Positions 23,916 through 35,794 of a stretch of 64,000 nt of DNA are shown here, in pieces (the stretch's first letter is position 1; each line of letters begins with the position of its first letter). The stretch is from Pochonia chlamydosporia 170. Its lineage: Eukaryota; Ascomycota; Sordariomycetes; Hypocreales; Clavicipitaceae. The notes beneath the pieces were generated by a model. The model was not told where the DNA came from and made no database searches. It was given only the letters and a program-made list of their open reading frames with translations. The position numbers were made by a program, and so were the translations under genes. The stretch covers positions 3,906,001-3,970,000 of the forward strand of contig NC_035793.1 in NCBI RefSeq assembly GCF_001653235.2, read 5' to 3'.

Positions 23916-25595
23916 AACTTTAGCTGAACTCTTCACCGACAGCGAATCCGAACACTTCCCAGCAACTAGTAAGTTCTGGGCTGCATGTCCCACCACAGGC
24001 CGTTACAACAATTCGCCCCGGCTTCTGAAGTTGCGCTAGCATTCTGCTGTCTCTGTCACAATCCCGTTGATATCACACTGGTACGCCTCAGATAGTAGCA
24101 CCGGCTCTGCCCGCGTGTTGAATCGCGTTTAAAATTGGCCTGAAATCGAATGCTTTGTGTGAACTTTCTTGGATGAGGTATGCATTCTTGGATCTCTTGT
24201 GATTATTGTCTCACTATGCTATTGGGATAAGCAGCTCTTTGGTCGCTGTAAGGCTCAGCATGTTACCTTATGGAAACGAAGTTGCGAGGGGAACTGGGGA
24301 GTATGACATTCCCTATTTGGAGCTACTACATTTCATTCGAGTTCTGGATGTCTGCGATGAATTTTTGGAATAATTTCCTTTGCGATGTCAAACTTCTGAA
24401 GGCGCGTTCGGCTTTGCTGTGAACTAGCTGCACTTTTATGAGAGTAAAGCTGCTGCGCAATACAGTATCATGAAGTGTAAGTGGCGGCACAGCAAATCCT
24501 GCAGCTAGTTCACCTAATAGTATATAGGAAATAAGCTGTGGAAAGTAGAATCGCCACAATTGTATTCTCGATATCCGCAGGATCTAAAAGACATCTCATG
24601 CTACGTGATTCTGCCTGCTGTGGACTCCTTCGCATTGGCGCTGTACGTATGACATTGACGCAGAATCATATGAAACGACAAATAATAGGGGTGTTGAGAC
24701 CATAGTGGTCTTTACACTTAATAGTGTTTTCCACCGGGCTTAAGCTTGCAAACCTGGGTAAAACTTCGAGCGTTGTCCAGCAACCTTGACATTGGAGTCG
24801 ATTTGCCAAAACGCTATATTGAGCAAACCTGCATCCCTAGAAGTGCCAGGAGCACTCATGGGTAGAAACCGAGTCGCAAAAACACAACCGCAATCGTTTG
24901 TGAACACGTGCGGTTGCATGGCATTGCGCCCTACCACGTACGTGGAGTTGGTCTACGCTGAGACATCACAGAATACACGGCAAGGCTTCGAGTCCTCGAC
25001 GCCACGAGGCTGCGAATATGAACTCTCAATAGGGCTGTAGTCCATAGTTTGTAGGCGGGCAAATCATGATTAGGGATTTCTCGTAAGAGTTTCTAACAAC
25101 TATTCCCCTTGCAAGCCAAACCAGGATGAAGCTGCACAATCAGCGACAACACCAACGCAGTTTTGCCATGATGATGTATCACCATATCAGACGGACGCGT
25201 AACCACCACGACTATTGCGAAGACCACCGCAAATTGCTTCCCTTTTCCGGTACCACGAAAAATAAATTGCCCGCCGCGAGGCTACCGTCCGTCGATTCCG
25301 CAGCATCTGTAATAAAGTGACAACAACAATAGCAGCACTGGCCAGCATCCCAAGTGACAGCTCGCTAAAGCATCATGCGTCAGGTAGCCGAACGCAAAGC
25401 CATAGTTTGGTTTCCATAACTAGAAGTAGCTTCGCGCTATGCCCTCATGGCCTGGTATCTTGGTCAATCTCTATAAAAGGCAGAAAACCACCACTCGATT
25501 CCGTCCATCAACTCCCAACTCGCTTCACGGTCAAACCCGAGATTCCAAGAACAACACACACGATCAACCCGCCGTACAGAGAAACCAGGCACAAA
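23916..25595. other. Intergenic region
   Basis: About 1.7 kb without a supported gene. A TATA box for the downstream secreted protein lies near the right end. Confidence 0.35.
25472..25478 (+). promoter_or_regulatory. TATA box
   Basis: TATAAAA lies 124 nt upstream of the ATG at 25596. Confidence 0.5.
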
Positions 25596-26021
25596 ATGCT
25601 ATTCAAATCGGCCGTGATTCTCGTCCTGGGAGGTCTGCAGGTATCCCACGGCGCACCTTACAACACTACCGTCCTTGAACCCGAATCCGAGTTAAACCCC
25701 AGGGCTTCCGGCCAGACATACTTCACAGCAGACGGCTACGGCGACGCAAACTGTGGGGGAAACAAGTTCTGGTCGTACGAAGTCTCTTGGGGGACAGCCG
25801 AGAAGTGTCTGAGTGAGAAGAAGGAGATCCGGTCAGTTTGGGTACACAACTATGGGAATTGCCCAGACGGGAAAGTCCGCATTATTCACCATAGTGAGGG
25901 CTCGGATTGCACGACGAAATATACTCTGAAGTCATACGGGGTTAAGAGAGGTGACTGCTTGAACTTCCAGGAGCTGGGGGGTGCTGTTTTTCTTGTATGT
26001 GATGGGAGAGGTTGGAATTGA
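25596..26021 (+). CDS. Small secreted six-cysteine protein
   Basis: A 141-residue intronless gene. The start is the ATG at 25596, which opens a clean signal peptide (MLFKSAVILVLGGLQVSHG, cleavage before APYN). The open frame extends upstream without a better ATG. The mature part of about 120 residues has six cysteines at 53, 71, 89, 105, 121 and 135, evenly spaced and compatible with three disulphides. It is rich in Gly, Tyr, Trp and Lys. There is no known catalytic motif. Size, signal peptide and even cysteine number fit a candidate effector or extracellular stress protein; function is unknown. The TATA box is at the usual distance. Confidence 0.75.
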   Translation: MLFKSAVILVLGGLQVSHGAPYNTTVLEPESELNPRASGQTYFTADGYGDANCGGNKFWSYEVSWGTAEKCLSEKKEIRSVWVHNYGNCPDGKVRIIHHSEGSDCTTKYTLKSYGVKRGDCLNFQELGGAVFLVCDGRGWN

Positions 26022-26472
26022 GGAGGTGTATCTAGGTGGTATACTTGGGTGTATTTGTTTGGATACGTGCATGTTTGGAAAGGAGTAGTTTTGGGGAAGA
26101 GCGTTCGTATTGAGTTGAAGAGGTTACGAGGTCTTGGCTAGGGTGCTGAATCGAACAGGTTGTTGCTCAAATGGGTACCTAGGCAGTTTGGGTGGAAACA
26201 GAAGTGCACAGTATTCATGTTTCAATTTTTTTTCGTTTCCGAGTTGATGCGGTCGCGTGGCGACACAACAGATGTGATTCTCGAAACTAGTCTGTGAGCA
26301 AGTTTAGACTTGGTGAAGTGCATGGTTCTCATGATGGCCTGATGACGGTTTCTCGGTTCTGACAGGACGATAATGAGCACAATTATAGGTCATTTTGAAC
26401 TGAGTGTGAAGCGAATATAATTGAAAATTAAAGCCATAAACATTAAGTCAATTCTGTTGTCATATTATAGTT

Positions 26473-26593
26473 ACAGTACCATGACATGAGATTGTGAGAG
26501 AAGTAGTGTGTCCGTTGACAGTTTATGCTCTTACAGCTACAGTACCATCTCTTGAGATTGTGAGAGAAGTCGTGTGCAAGCTGACAGTTTATG
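26473..26593. repeat. Two 55-bp imperfect direct repeats, 66-bp period
   Basis: Copies at 26473-26527 and 26539-26593 share about 85% of positions, including identical cores TGAGATTGTGAGAGAAGT and TGACAGTTTATG, with 11 bp between them. Origin is unknown; local duplication is the simplest reading. Confidence 0.7.
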
Positions 26594-28393
26594 TCCCACA
26601 TCATCGACGAATCAACTACTTGAATACTCCATCCTGTTGTCCGCTACACACTGGCTTCTGCTTCTCACCAACTCGCACGATGAGCCCACCATCTCACCAA
26701 GACTGCAACTCGTGCTTAGCTAGACAAGGAACCCTCACCTTGACTTGGCATGAAAGAGAAGCCGGCTTAGAAACAGCCCAAAGTGTAAAAAGTGTTTACG
26801 AGCCAAAAAAGGGAACAATGTAAGCCATTGCGTTGTTTGCGGTTGTGTGGCGTTATGGCAGGACAAATAGGGCCGCGAGTGATGCTCCAGTTTGCCCAAG
26901 AATAAATAGCCATGTCCCAAGTCTTTAGCCAGGAACCAATTGCTGACCAAAGAGGCAACGCCCGAAGCGAAGGATGATTACTGCGCCGACTTGACTGCTT
27001 GGGCATGCATCATCCCTGAAGCCGAGTATCAAGTATTCGCTCCCACACTTCGGTCGCACAGTCGCAAATAATAGTACAATACCATGTCTACTCCGTATCA
27101 AGTCAGCATCCTTTTCGGTCACAAGGAACGGCCTCTTCCGGTCGATGAGCCACCAAGGCACACTGTCAGAGAGGGAACATCCGTCATGCGGCATCCCGTA
27201 CAATCACACAGGGAGCGAAACAGTCCAATTATCCGTCTGTTCTTGCTGCCCACGAACTCGGCAATCGTTCTCAATGTCCTCGGCTACCGTGATTGGGTGC
27301 CATTTCAATACTTGGTGCTCACCACAAACTCAGCTGGACCGATCTGCAACTCAGCCCTCCCGAGCCACCAGGCGGTAGTTGGGCACAAGCATGCTTATTT
27401 TTTGAGTTGTCCAGTCCTGTGACTCCTGTGCCTGGCCTTCGGAACGCCCAGCTAAATGAGCTAGGACCTTCCAAATGCGGCTACACGACGGGGAGACACC
27501 GAGGATATCCTTACAATGTATGCCACACGACAGACGCGCCGCTGTTCCTATTGGATGTGTGTGTCAGCATGCATGCCTCGAGGGAATAAAAGCCATTAGA
27601 CCTGTCAGTTTGTTTGTTGCCAAAATAGGCAGCTTTCGTGTGGCTTGGGTTCTCGCATACACTCATAGTACTAAGCTGCCACTCGAAACATTGTTGCTAA
27701 TGAGGCTTGACATCCAATTCGTTGACGACTTTTAACAAATATTGAAAAAATACCAATACCTCTTTCGGCGAGAGAGAATTCCGAAGTCTCACCACGCGCC
27801 TTGGAGAATTGAAGAACCCCTGACTAGGTGAGGCTGCGGGATTGAGCAAGTGCTCCGTGAGCCTTGGCATGCTACCACGTTCCCTCACTTTAGCCCTATG
27901 AGGAAGCCGGTTGGAAAAATCCTTCTTCATTTTACCCCAACATGTTAGTTAGTTTGTGCGGAGCAATTGGTTCGCATCCTTCGGCACATGCTACTAGCCA
28001 CCGGGCTACAAGTGCGTCGGGTGATGATTCTTGGCCGAAGGGATCACGAAACAGCACAAACGAGCATCCTTGTTGAATGACCAGAAGAGAAGAGTATTGG
28101 ATAGCCTCAGATTCAACGGTCCGAGAATTGAATCAATCTATTCCCTGCTTCTCATTCCGATTAGTGCTCGTCGTTGTGCTTGGCTTGTGGAGTTTGCCTC
28201 CGTTTATCTCCCCAGCAGATAGTCTTGCAACCATGTAAGCGGAGGATGCATCAGGAGTAAATCCTTACCTTCCACATGAAGAAGGCACGCTTAGGTGTGC
28301 CCGAGATTGGGGGTTGACTAGCACTGTCGTGTTGTAAGCTTGCGATATGGTTGCAGGATGTCTGGTGGATTGGAAAAGGAGCAACAAATATTG

Positions 28394-28400
28394 TATAAAA
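28394..28400 (+). promoter_or_regulatory. TATA box
   Basis: TATAAAA lies 122 nt upstream of the ATG at 28516. Confidence 0.5.
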
Positions 28401-28515
28401 GGGTCTTGTTGTCCTGGCCATGGACTATTATTTCGATCCAAGCCAGTTTACTCCTTACCAACATCTCTATCATTTCCTGCTTTCTTGACTCTCAACCGAG
28501 ACCACAGTCCTTACA

Positions 28516-29374
28516 ATGACTCTCAAAACTGCTCTCCTCTTGGCCGGCTCCTTGACCGCAAGTGTCATGGGCGCTGCTCTGCAAGGTCGCGAGGAATGCG
28601 GTGCTCCTGAGCCTACTGAGGAGCAAAAGGCCATAACCCAGCAACTTCTCTTTAACGAGACCATGCTTGCGGACAGTGAATTTGCTGCCAAGGCAAACGT
28701 CAATGTCCCCGTCTACGTCCACATTGTTGCCAAGGACAAGACTCCCGGCGGCGGATGGGCCAAGGTAAGTTGCAAGACCGTCTTTTGTATGCAACAAGTT
28801 CTAAGCACCGTAAAAATAGGAACAAGATGTGCGCAACACCATTTCAGGCATGAACAAGCACTACTCCAAGATGGGATTCCAGTATACCATCAAGAAGATT
28901 GACTACACCGTCAACGGCCAGTGGGCCATCGACAAGGACCAACAGGCCATGAAGAAGAAGCTCCGCAAGGGCGACTACAAGACGCTCAACTTGTACTACA
29001 TTCCGACCATGGATGCCAACGGGTACTGCTACTACCCTACCAAGGCGGCGCCCGGTTCCGAGGCGTTCGTCAGGGACGGATGTACCATTCGCACGGACAC
29101 CATGACGAATGGGCAGACGACCACCCATGAAGTCGGCCACTGGCTGGGCCTGTACCATACCTTTGAGGGTGAGTGTGGTGGCAGCGGTGACCAGGTTGAT
29201 GATACGCCGGCGTGCAAGAAGAGCTGGAGCTGTGACGAGAAGCAGGACACTTGCCCTGGACTCCCGGGCAAGGACCCCGTTCACAACTTTATGAGCTATG
29301 GTACTTGCAGGCGGGAGTTTACTGCTGGTCAGGGCAAGCGCATGCGCAGCTCTTATGATTACTACCGCAAGTAG
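28516..29374 (+). CDS. Secreted metalloprotease, M43 (pappalysin-like) family
   Basis: A zinc endopeptidase of the metzincin clan, M43 family, the group of fungal MEP1-type secreted proteases. Exons 28516-28764 and 28820-29374 (55-nt intron, GTAAGT...ATAG) give 267 residues. The signal peptide is MTLKTALLLAGSLTASVMG, probably followed by a short propeptide. The zinc motif HEVGHWLGLYH lies at residues 186-196 and contains the catalytic Glu187; the Met-turn block is HNFMSYGTC near the C-terminus. Paired cysteines around the active site (GECGG, PACKK, SWSCD, DTCPG) fit the family's disulphide pattern. Length is normal for fungal M43 enzymes, so it looks intact. A role in external protein breakdown is family knowledge; the target is unknown. 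Confidence 0.9.
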
Positions 29375-29982
29375 AGGTTGGATGTTGTAAGTGTAGTGAG
29401 ATGAAGGCGTTGGTGTTTTGGTGTGGTTGAGAATCTGAGATTGAGTCTGGTTGGATATGGCGATACATAGCGAGCGTGCAGTGAATACAGATTGACTTTT
29501 GGCGATGAGATGATGAGTAAATGTCTGGTGTCTCTTGTTTTGAGTGATTATTTGCGAGATATAAGTCTGAGTGATGTCTTGGACTCTGCCGCGATGTACG
29601 ATGCAACATTGAATGATTTGAGTTAAGAATTGACCAAATAAATGATCAACTTCTCCAGCCCGCCTATAACAGCGAAGGGAATCCACTTTCAGCGATGGCT
29701 TGCAGCGGTTCACGCTGTTTTGGCATCTAAGCCCAATCTGATTGGCGACGCCTCAGTTGCATGGCCCAGTGAAGTAAAAGCGGCACCGCTCAGACACCAA
29801 TTCGTTCCAGCAAGCTTGAGCTCTCAAAAGTGGCGGCCAACAAATTCAACCAACTTGACATTCAACTCGACTTCATCTCAATCTTGTCACCCTTGTACCA
29901 GCGACATCGTCACTCGTCGCACCGCATTCATATCCGTGGAATAGATAAAACTACACACGATTCAACACCACATGTCGGCCTT
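29375..29982. other. Intergenic region
   Basis: A spacer between tandem genes. The octanoyltransferase frame is open back to 29830 but has no ATG before 29983, so that stretch is taken as leader sequence. Confidence 0.4.
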
Positions 29983-30975
29983 ATGATGCGGCACGCCACC
30001 CTGCGATGTGGCCTCTGCGCCGCTCCAACATTCCCCCGAATCCTCTCATCAGTGTCACCACTCCTACAATTTGATGGCCGGACAACACATTCACCCAGAC
30101 GCACCCTGCATCAATCTCTACCGCAAAGGCGAGCTCATTCAAACACAAAGTTGACCCTCCTGGAGCATCATCACCTCAAAGGAGACCACGCAACCGGCCT
30201 ATCACCCTACGACCAAGCCGAAGACGCACAAGAGGAGCACCGCGCCAAATTTTTGCAATGGAAAGCATCACCAGAGGCACAAAAGGCCGCAAGCCCAAGC
30301 CCACGCCTCATATCATTTGAAGCTACACCAACCTTCACCCTCGGCCGTCGCCAGCAGGACCTGACACCAGAACAAACCACGCGTCTGCAGCGACCACTGG
30401 AAGTCGACCTCCTTCACCGGCGCAATGCCGTCGCGCAAACTTTCTCCCCGCAGGTCAGAAAGACGAACCGCGGCGGCTTAACCACGTATCACGGACCGGG
30501 ACAAATAGTTCTCTGGCCTATACTGGACATGCATTCGCCTCTCTACCCCAGGTACGGGGTGGCCTCGTACGCGAGCCACCTGGAAACGACGACGCAGCGC
30601 CTACTATCAGAGTTATTTGGCATCCAGACGTACACGTCTCGCGATGAGCCGGGTGTATGGGTCACGACGTCGAATGGCCAGGAGCGCAAGATTGCCGCGC
30701 TGGGTGTTCATCACAGGCGGTATGTGACGGCGTTGGGAATCGCTGTGAATATTGACATTCCCGTAACGGGAGGGGAGGATGTGAATCCGTGGGCGCGGTT
30801 TGTGCCATGCGGGCTGGATGGCAAGTTGGTTACTTCTGTGGCGGCGGAGGTGGGTGTAGATTCGGCGATTGGATGGGATCTAGAGGATTTGGCTGGTCGA
30901 TGGGCGAGTTTGTTTGAGGAGGGATTGGTGGAGGAGGGGAAGAGGAGTGGTTGGAATGGCGAGGCTGGGAGGTGA
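29983..30975 (+). CDS. LIP2: Mitochondrial octanoyltransferase (LipB/Lip2)
   Basis: Transfers octanoate from acyl carrier protein to lipoyl domains, the first step of lipoic acid attachment in mitochondria. The intronless frame gives 330 residues from the first in-frame ATG (29983). The N-terminal 50 residues are rich in Arg, Ser and Leu with few acids, as a mitochondrial presequence. The LipB signature RGGLTTYHGPGQ is at about 163-174 (conserved His170), followed by RKIAALGVHHRR with the conserved Lys236, and the active-site Cys276 in FVPCG. All expected catalytic residues are present. Family assignment is firm. Confidence 0.92.
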   Translation: MMRHATLRCGLCAAPTFPRILSSVSPLLQFDGRTTHSPRRTLHQSLPQRRAHSNTKLTLLEHHHLKGDHATGLSPYDQAEDAQEEHRAKFLQWKASPEAQKAASPSPRLISFEATPTFTLGRRQQDLTPEQTTRLQRPLEVDLLHRRNAVAQTFSPQVRKTNRGGLTTYHGPGQIVLWPILDMHSPLYPRYGVASYASHLETTTQRLLSELFGIQTYTSRDEPGVWVTTSNGQERKIAALGVHHRRYVTALGIAVNIDIPVTGGEDVNPWARFVPCGLDGKLVTSVAAEVGVDSAIGWDLEDLAGRWASLFEEGLVEEGKRSGWNGEAGR

Positions 30976-31586
30976 TGTTGACGTTTGGACACTGGCGAGT
31001 TGTATCATTGTCATTTCATTGAGATACCCTAAAATATACATTAGCTTGCTGGACATTGCCTGTAGTCGGTGTGAGTTGGTAATATTGGCACATGTATGTC
31101 TGCCGGCGACTTTGTCTACCCAAGTAGCCCTTGGAATCAACAGCGCTTGGGTAAGAATTTGTTACACAGCTTCGTGTAAAATGCAGCTGTCGTTGATGCA
31201 TATGCGCTGACTTTAAACGTACATGTGACTGATGAACAAACATCGTACCCACTAGCCATTACGAGATGGCCTAAGCCTGAAGCCTTACCCACGAACCTAT
31301 GAGAATACGGGCCGGTGCAGGGAGTTGATTTGAGCCATCAGGCAGCAGGATCAACTATTCCAAAGGAGGAAAGTGAGATGCCGACATTCGGGGAGACCGT
31401 CTTTCAACGAGCGTAATTATGCGATGAGCTATTAATAAACCTTCTATTCTGGAAACAAGACATTGCCAACTCGGCTACCGGCACGACCAGCGTACAGATT
31501 TATATGGCTTGTAAATAGCCAGCGACTTATCGTAATTCATTCTCCCATTAATCGCCTCTCAATTCTCTAAACTACTAAGCGTCAAG
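30976..31586. other. Intergenic region
   Basis: A 600-bp spacer between genes in the same direction; no feature recognised. Confidence 0.35.
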
Positions 31587-32210
31587 ATGGCCGACCCAGA
31601 CTTCATAACAAACGCCTACAAATCGGAGCGCCTAATCTACCGAGCCATGGAGGAAAACCACCACGACAGAGCATGGGTATCCGAATTCATCCTAAATGAC
31701 TCCGAGGTCACCGTCATGGGAACACCGCGCCTCGCCCGTCCTGCGCCACTCACCGACGCCCAAAGCTACATCGACCACAACAAAGGAAACCTCCTCAACG
31801 CGTTGATCTGTCTCCCGCCAGATACGGCCACGAGTGCAGATGACAGATCCATGGAACCAATACCCATCGGCGACGTCAGCCTCATCGACCGCGGGGTTCC
31901 TATGATGCACCATCGAAACGCGATGATAAGCATCAACATCATTGCGCCGTATCGGGGGAAGGGCTACGGCGGGGAGGCAATCAATTGGGCGCTTGACTGG
32001 GGGTTCAGGCGTGCGGGATTGCATCGGATTGCGATTGGGGTTTTCAGCTACAATGTCAAGGCGTTGCATCTTTATAAGAAGTTGGGGTTTGTGGAGGAGG
32101 GGAGGGAGCGGGAGGCGTTGCTGCTTGATCGGAGGTGGTATGATGGTGTTATTCTGGGGATGTTGGAGGGTGAGTGGGAGAAGTTGAGGGGATTGAAGGG
32201 CGATGTTTAG
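31587..32210 (+). CDS. GNAT-family N-acetyltransferase
   Basis: A 207-residue intronless protein with the GNAT fold. The acetyl-CoA binding motif A is seen as IAPYRGKGYGGEAINWALDW (residues about 119-138, R-G-K-G-Y-G), followed by the motif B region NVKALHLYKKLGFVEEGRER, as in RimJ/RimL-like enzymes that acetylate N-termini or small amines. No signal peptide is seen, so the protein is cytosolic. The start is the only well-placed ATG. Substrate is unknown; genes of this subtype are common in filamentous fungi. Confidence 0.88.
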   Translation: MADPDFITNAYKSERLIYRAMEENHHDRAWVSEFILNDSEVTVMGTPRLARPAPLTDAQSYIDHNKGNLLNALICLPPDTATSADDRSMEPIPIGDVSLIDRGVPMMHHRNAMISINIIAPYRGKGYGGEAINWALDWGFRRAGLHRIAIGVFSYNVKALHLYKKLGFVEEGREREALLLDRRWYDGVILGMLEGEWEKLRGLKGDV

Positions 32211-32860
32211 GTACGGGGGTGTGAAGCATTTTAATGACGTATTGTGCACTGCTGGGGATGTGATTTATTGAGGAGAGGGATTGAATGCTTTGTTTGAAGG
32301 ATAAAGTTGATTGTTGGTGAAGGTTTGCTAAATGGCTTTGCTCCGGTTGGATGGCGGACCGTGATTGAAACATCAAATATCTGACTTTTTAGGGGGGGAG
32401 GATTTACCCTAGTAGAATGAGTAGCTTGACGAGAATGCAAGCTAGGTCGTCCCATAACTCATTATTCTGTTTAGCAACATGTTTGCAATAAAAGGTCAGC
32501 ATGTTTGAACGAATCAAAACTCACAGGATCTTCAAGTCATCATCACAAGCAATACCCATCATGACATTTCGCCGCTTAAATGGCATTACGTTATCTGCCA
32601 GTTACCTTCTTACCTTGGCCCGTACAGTTTCAAAATGCACTTGACCCTTAAAGCACTACCTACTTTTGATCTGAATCCCTCACAGTCCAACTTGCAGATG
32701 CTATCTTCCAATCTAAACTCAACCCCAGATACGATTACTCTCATTCTCCAGTAACCAAGGCGCTAACTATTTTTGGATTCTTGGCCCCCGAGTTGTGACC
32801 AATTGGTAACTTACCTCAACCCTGATTGGCCGCTTCTGTTATCACAAGTAACGGTTTTCT

Positions 32861-33097
32861 TTATCGCGCTGGCTTATCACCTACAGGGACAATTGATACG
32901 GAGCCTTCCGATGCGTCTTCATTGGCATTACGGTAGCTGAGATTTATTTGAGCTGGGTGCATTAATTCCCCGCAGATACGGCACGTTTTCGACTTTGCCG
33001 AAGACGGGGCGCGGGTTGAAGATGGCGCATCGCTGCCGACGCTGGACTCTTGTGAGCTTGGCATTGAGTATTGTGGCTTTGCCATTTTGTGTCTCAT
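32861..33097 (-). CDS. Small hypothetical protein
   Basis: A 78-codon frame with ATGs at 33097 and 33085. It has a Ser-rich N-terminal half and a single CRIC pair in KTCRICGELMHP, which resembles half of a zinc-binding knuckle; the other half is not present unless there is a further exon. I do not recognise it, and it may be spurious. Confidence 0.35.
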   Translation of the reverse strand: MRHKMAKPQYSMPSSQESSVGSDAPSSTRAPSSAKSKTCRICGELMHPAQINLSYRNANEDASEGSVSIVPVGDKPAR

Positions 33098-33391
33098 AAG
33101 CTTTTAATTCTTTGGTGAGTTTCTGTGAATTGTCAAGTTGAAGAAATTGTAGCAGGGTAGGGCTGAGGTGTTTTGTTCATATGTAATTGTAACTAGAAGC
33201 TCCATGATCAAGTTCATGTGCAATACGTTCCCTTATCCTCGACCGACCAACACACACTCATCATTATTAGCCCACAACAAATAATTCAAGTAAACGAAAT
33301 GAATCCATGCTGATGTACCAATATCCTTCATCGCAAACATCTCAGACACGCCGCTTTCGGAGCTCGTCCCGAGCCGTCCTGGTCTCACATT

Positions 33392-33405
33392 AGATAAGCT
33401 TATCT
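33392..33405. promoter_or_regulatory. Palindromic GATA sites upstream of urea transporter
   Basis: AGATAAGCTTATCT is a perfect 14-bp palindrome made of two HGATAR sites, 300 nt before the DUR3 ATG. Two more sites on the other strand follow at 33453-33458 and 33581-33586. AreA/NIT2 GATA factors bind such sites in nitrogen-regulated fungal promoters; use here is inferred. Confidence 0.5.
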
Positions 33406-33704
33406 CAGGATACCATCTTCCCAAAGTCCGGGGTGCTCACACACAATTCTTCCTATCTGATCTACTCTGTACCCTTCATCTCAATAGCATGTGAGTCGCA
33501 AGCACACGAGCTCGCTCCGATCTCGTCGCAATAACGCATCTGTGGCTTGTTAAACGGCCACCTCCGCCTGCACGTCAATCTTATCGGTCCATCATTTTGT
33601 ACATTAACTACTGTACGTCTCCCCCGGAATGTTACATTTCCCCCTTGATACTAAACCTACTTGGACCTTAGCAAAACCCCGTCACTGCGTTGCCATCGCC
33701 AACC

Positions 33705-35794
33705 ATGACTTCACCCGGCCCAGCCCTCAGCCAAGGCTACGGCTATGGAATCATCCTCGGCGTCGGCTTCGCCTTTGCCATCTTCATGATCAGCCTGACC
33801 CATATCCTCAAACGCTTCAACAATGAGGTTCAAACTTCCGAAATGTTCAACACGGCCGGTCGGACCATGAAATCCGGCCTCGTTGCCGCTGCGGTAGTCT
33901 CCTCGTGGACTTGGGCTGCCACCTTGCTCCAATCCTCCGGCGTGTGCTACCGATACGGTGTTTCCGGTCCCTTCTGGTATGCCTCTGGTGCGACTGTTCA
34001 AATTTTGCTCTTTGCTACTCTGGCAATTACCTTGAAGAAACGGGCTCCGAATGCGCATACCTTCCTTGAGGCTATCAAGGCGAGATATGGTCCACCCGCA
34101 CATTTCACCTTTATCACCTTTGGGCTCTTTACAAATGTGCTTGTGTCTCTTATGCTGATTGCCGGTGGTGCGGCGACCATTAATGCTCTCACGGGTGTGC
34201 ATGCCGTAGCGGCGATATTCATCATGCCCATCCCCGTTGTGGCTTATACCTTTGTGGGAGGACTAAAAGCAACATTTATCACGGATTATATCCACGGGTT
34301 CGCGCTGTTCATCATCATTATTACATTTGCGCTCACGGCGTACGCAACATCCGACGTGTTGGGAAGTCCATCTGCAGTGTATGATCTGCTCGTCGAAGCT
34401 GCCAAGCGTCATCCTGTGGACGGCAACCAAGATGGGAGTTACCTGACCATGCGATCTCAAGGCGGTGCCATCTTCTTCGTCATCAACATCGTCGGCAACT
34501 TTGGCACCGTGTTCCTCGACAACGGATACTACAACAAGGCGATTGCTGCGCATCCTGTCCACGCTCTGCCTGGATACATCATGGGCGGCCTGGCCTGGTT
34601 CGCCATCCCGTGGCTTACAGCGACGACGCTTGGTCTAGCCGCCATTGCGCTTGAATCGAACCCCCGTTTCCCTACTTTTCCAAACCGCATGACCGAGTCG
34701 GAGGTGTCTGCTGGTTTGGCACTTCCCTACGCGGCTGTGGCTCTTCTTGGAAAAGGCGGTGCGGCAGCTACTCTCATCATGGTCTTCCTGGCGGTGACTT
34801 CATCGTTCAATGCCGAACTGGTTGCCACGTCGTCCATCTTCACATACGACATCTACCGAACGTACTTCAACCCGGAAGCCAAGGGCAAACACCTCATTTG
34901 GATGTCACACATCTGCATGGTGGTCTACGCAGCCATCATATGCTGCATCTCCGTTGGTCTATGGTACAACGGTATCTCCATGGGATACCTGTACCTCCTC
35001 ATGGGTGTGCTCATCTCCGCTGCCGTTCTCCCCGCGACACTTACGCTCCTATGGAGAGGACAGAACCGCTGGGCGGCGACTGTCTCACCCATTCTGGGAA
35101 CAGCCTGCGCCATCATCGCGTGGTTGGTAACCGCGAAGAAGACCTGCGGTAAACTGGATGTCGAGTGTACGGGTTCCAATGATCCCATGCTGGCTGGCAA
35201 TGTTACCGCGTTGCTTTCGCCAGTTGTTTTTATCCCGATACTGTGTCTGGTGTTTGGCCTGGACAAGTATGACTGGAAGTCTATGATGGACATCCGCAAA
35301 GCAGATGACCATGACGTCTTGGAAAGCTCAGGCGTTGATGCCGAGGCCCAAAGACAGATTGAGTTGCACTCAGCAGCAAACTTTGACGAGGAGCAGCGCA
35401 AGTTGAATCGGGCATTCAAAATCGCTTGCATTATTACTGTATCAATGTACGTGCCATTGTTTCTTATCACATTTTAAGACATCATGCTAACTTGTGTAGG
35501 GCGCTTTCGTTCCTCGTCCTGTGGCCTATGCCAATGTACGGATCTGGATACATCTTCTCCAAGAAGTTCTTCACGGGCTGGGTGTCCGTGGGCATTATCT
35601 GGATCTTTTGCTCGTTCATTGCGGTTGGGTTATATCCCGCGTGGGAAAGCAGAGAGACGCTTGTAAAGGTGGTGAGGTTGATTGTTACGGGCAAAAAGCC
35701 GCAGCCGGTTCTTGTGAGTGAGCAACCTGGATCGGAAGACACAAGCGGCACTGCGACGCCTATTAAGTCGGGGTCTGTTTCAAAGAGTGGGTGA
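33705..35794 (+). CDS. DUR3: Urea transporter, DUR3 type (sodium:solute symporter family)
   Basis: A plasma-membrane proton-driven urea transporter of the SSS superfamily. Exons 33705-35446 and 35500-35794 (53-nt intron GTACGT...GTGTAG) give 678 residues. About 15 hydrophobic segments are spread over the protein, with the DUR3-like N-terminal block SEMFNTAGRTMKSGLVAAAV, WTWAATLLQSS and YRYGVSGPFWYASGA in the first 110 residues. The frame is open upstream only by non-ATG codons, so the ATG at 33705 is the start. A long cytosolic loop after TM13 (KADDHDVLESSG) and a Ser/Thr-rich tail could be regulatory. GATA sites upstream suggest nitrogen control. Confidence 0.92.

Larger units (their letters stand above)
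26022..28515. other. 2.5-kb intergenic region
   Basis: No supported gene. It holds a 55-bp imperfect direct repeat (listed separately) and the promoter of the metalloprotease gene. Small frames at 27084-27735 lack motifs. Confidence 0.4.

Noticed and set aside
28844..29713. 289-codon minus-strand frame
   Set aside because: Antisense shadow of the metalloprotease exon 2.
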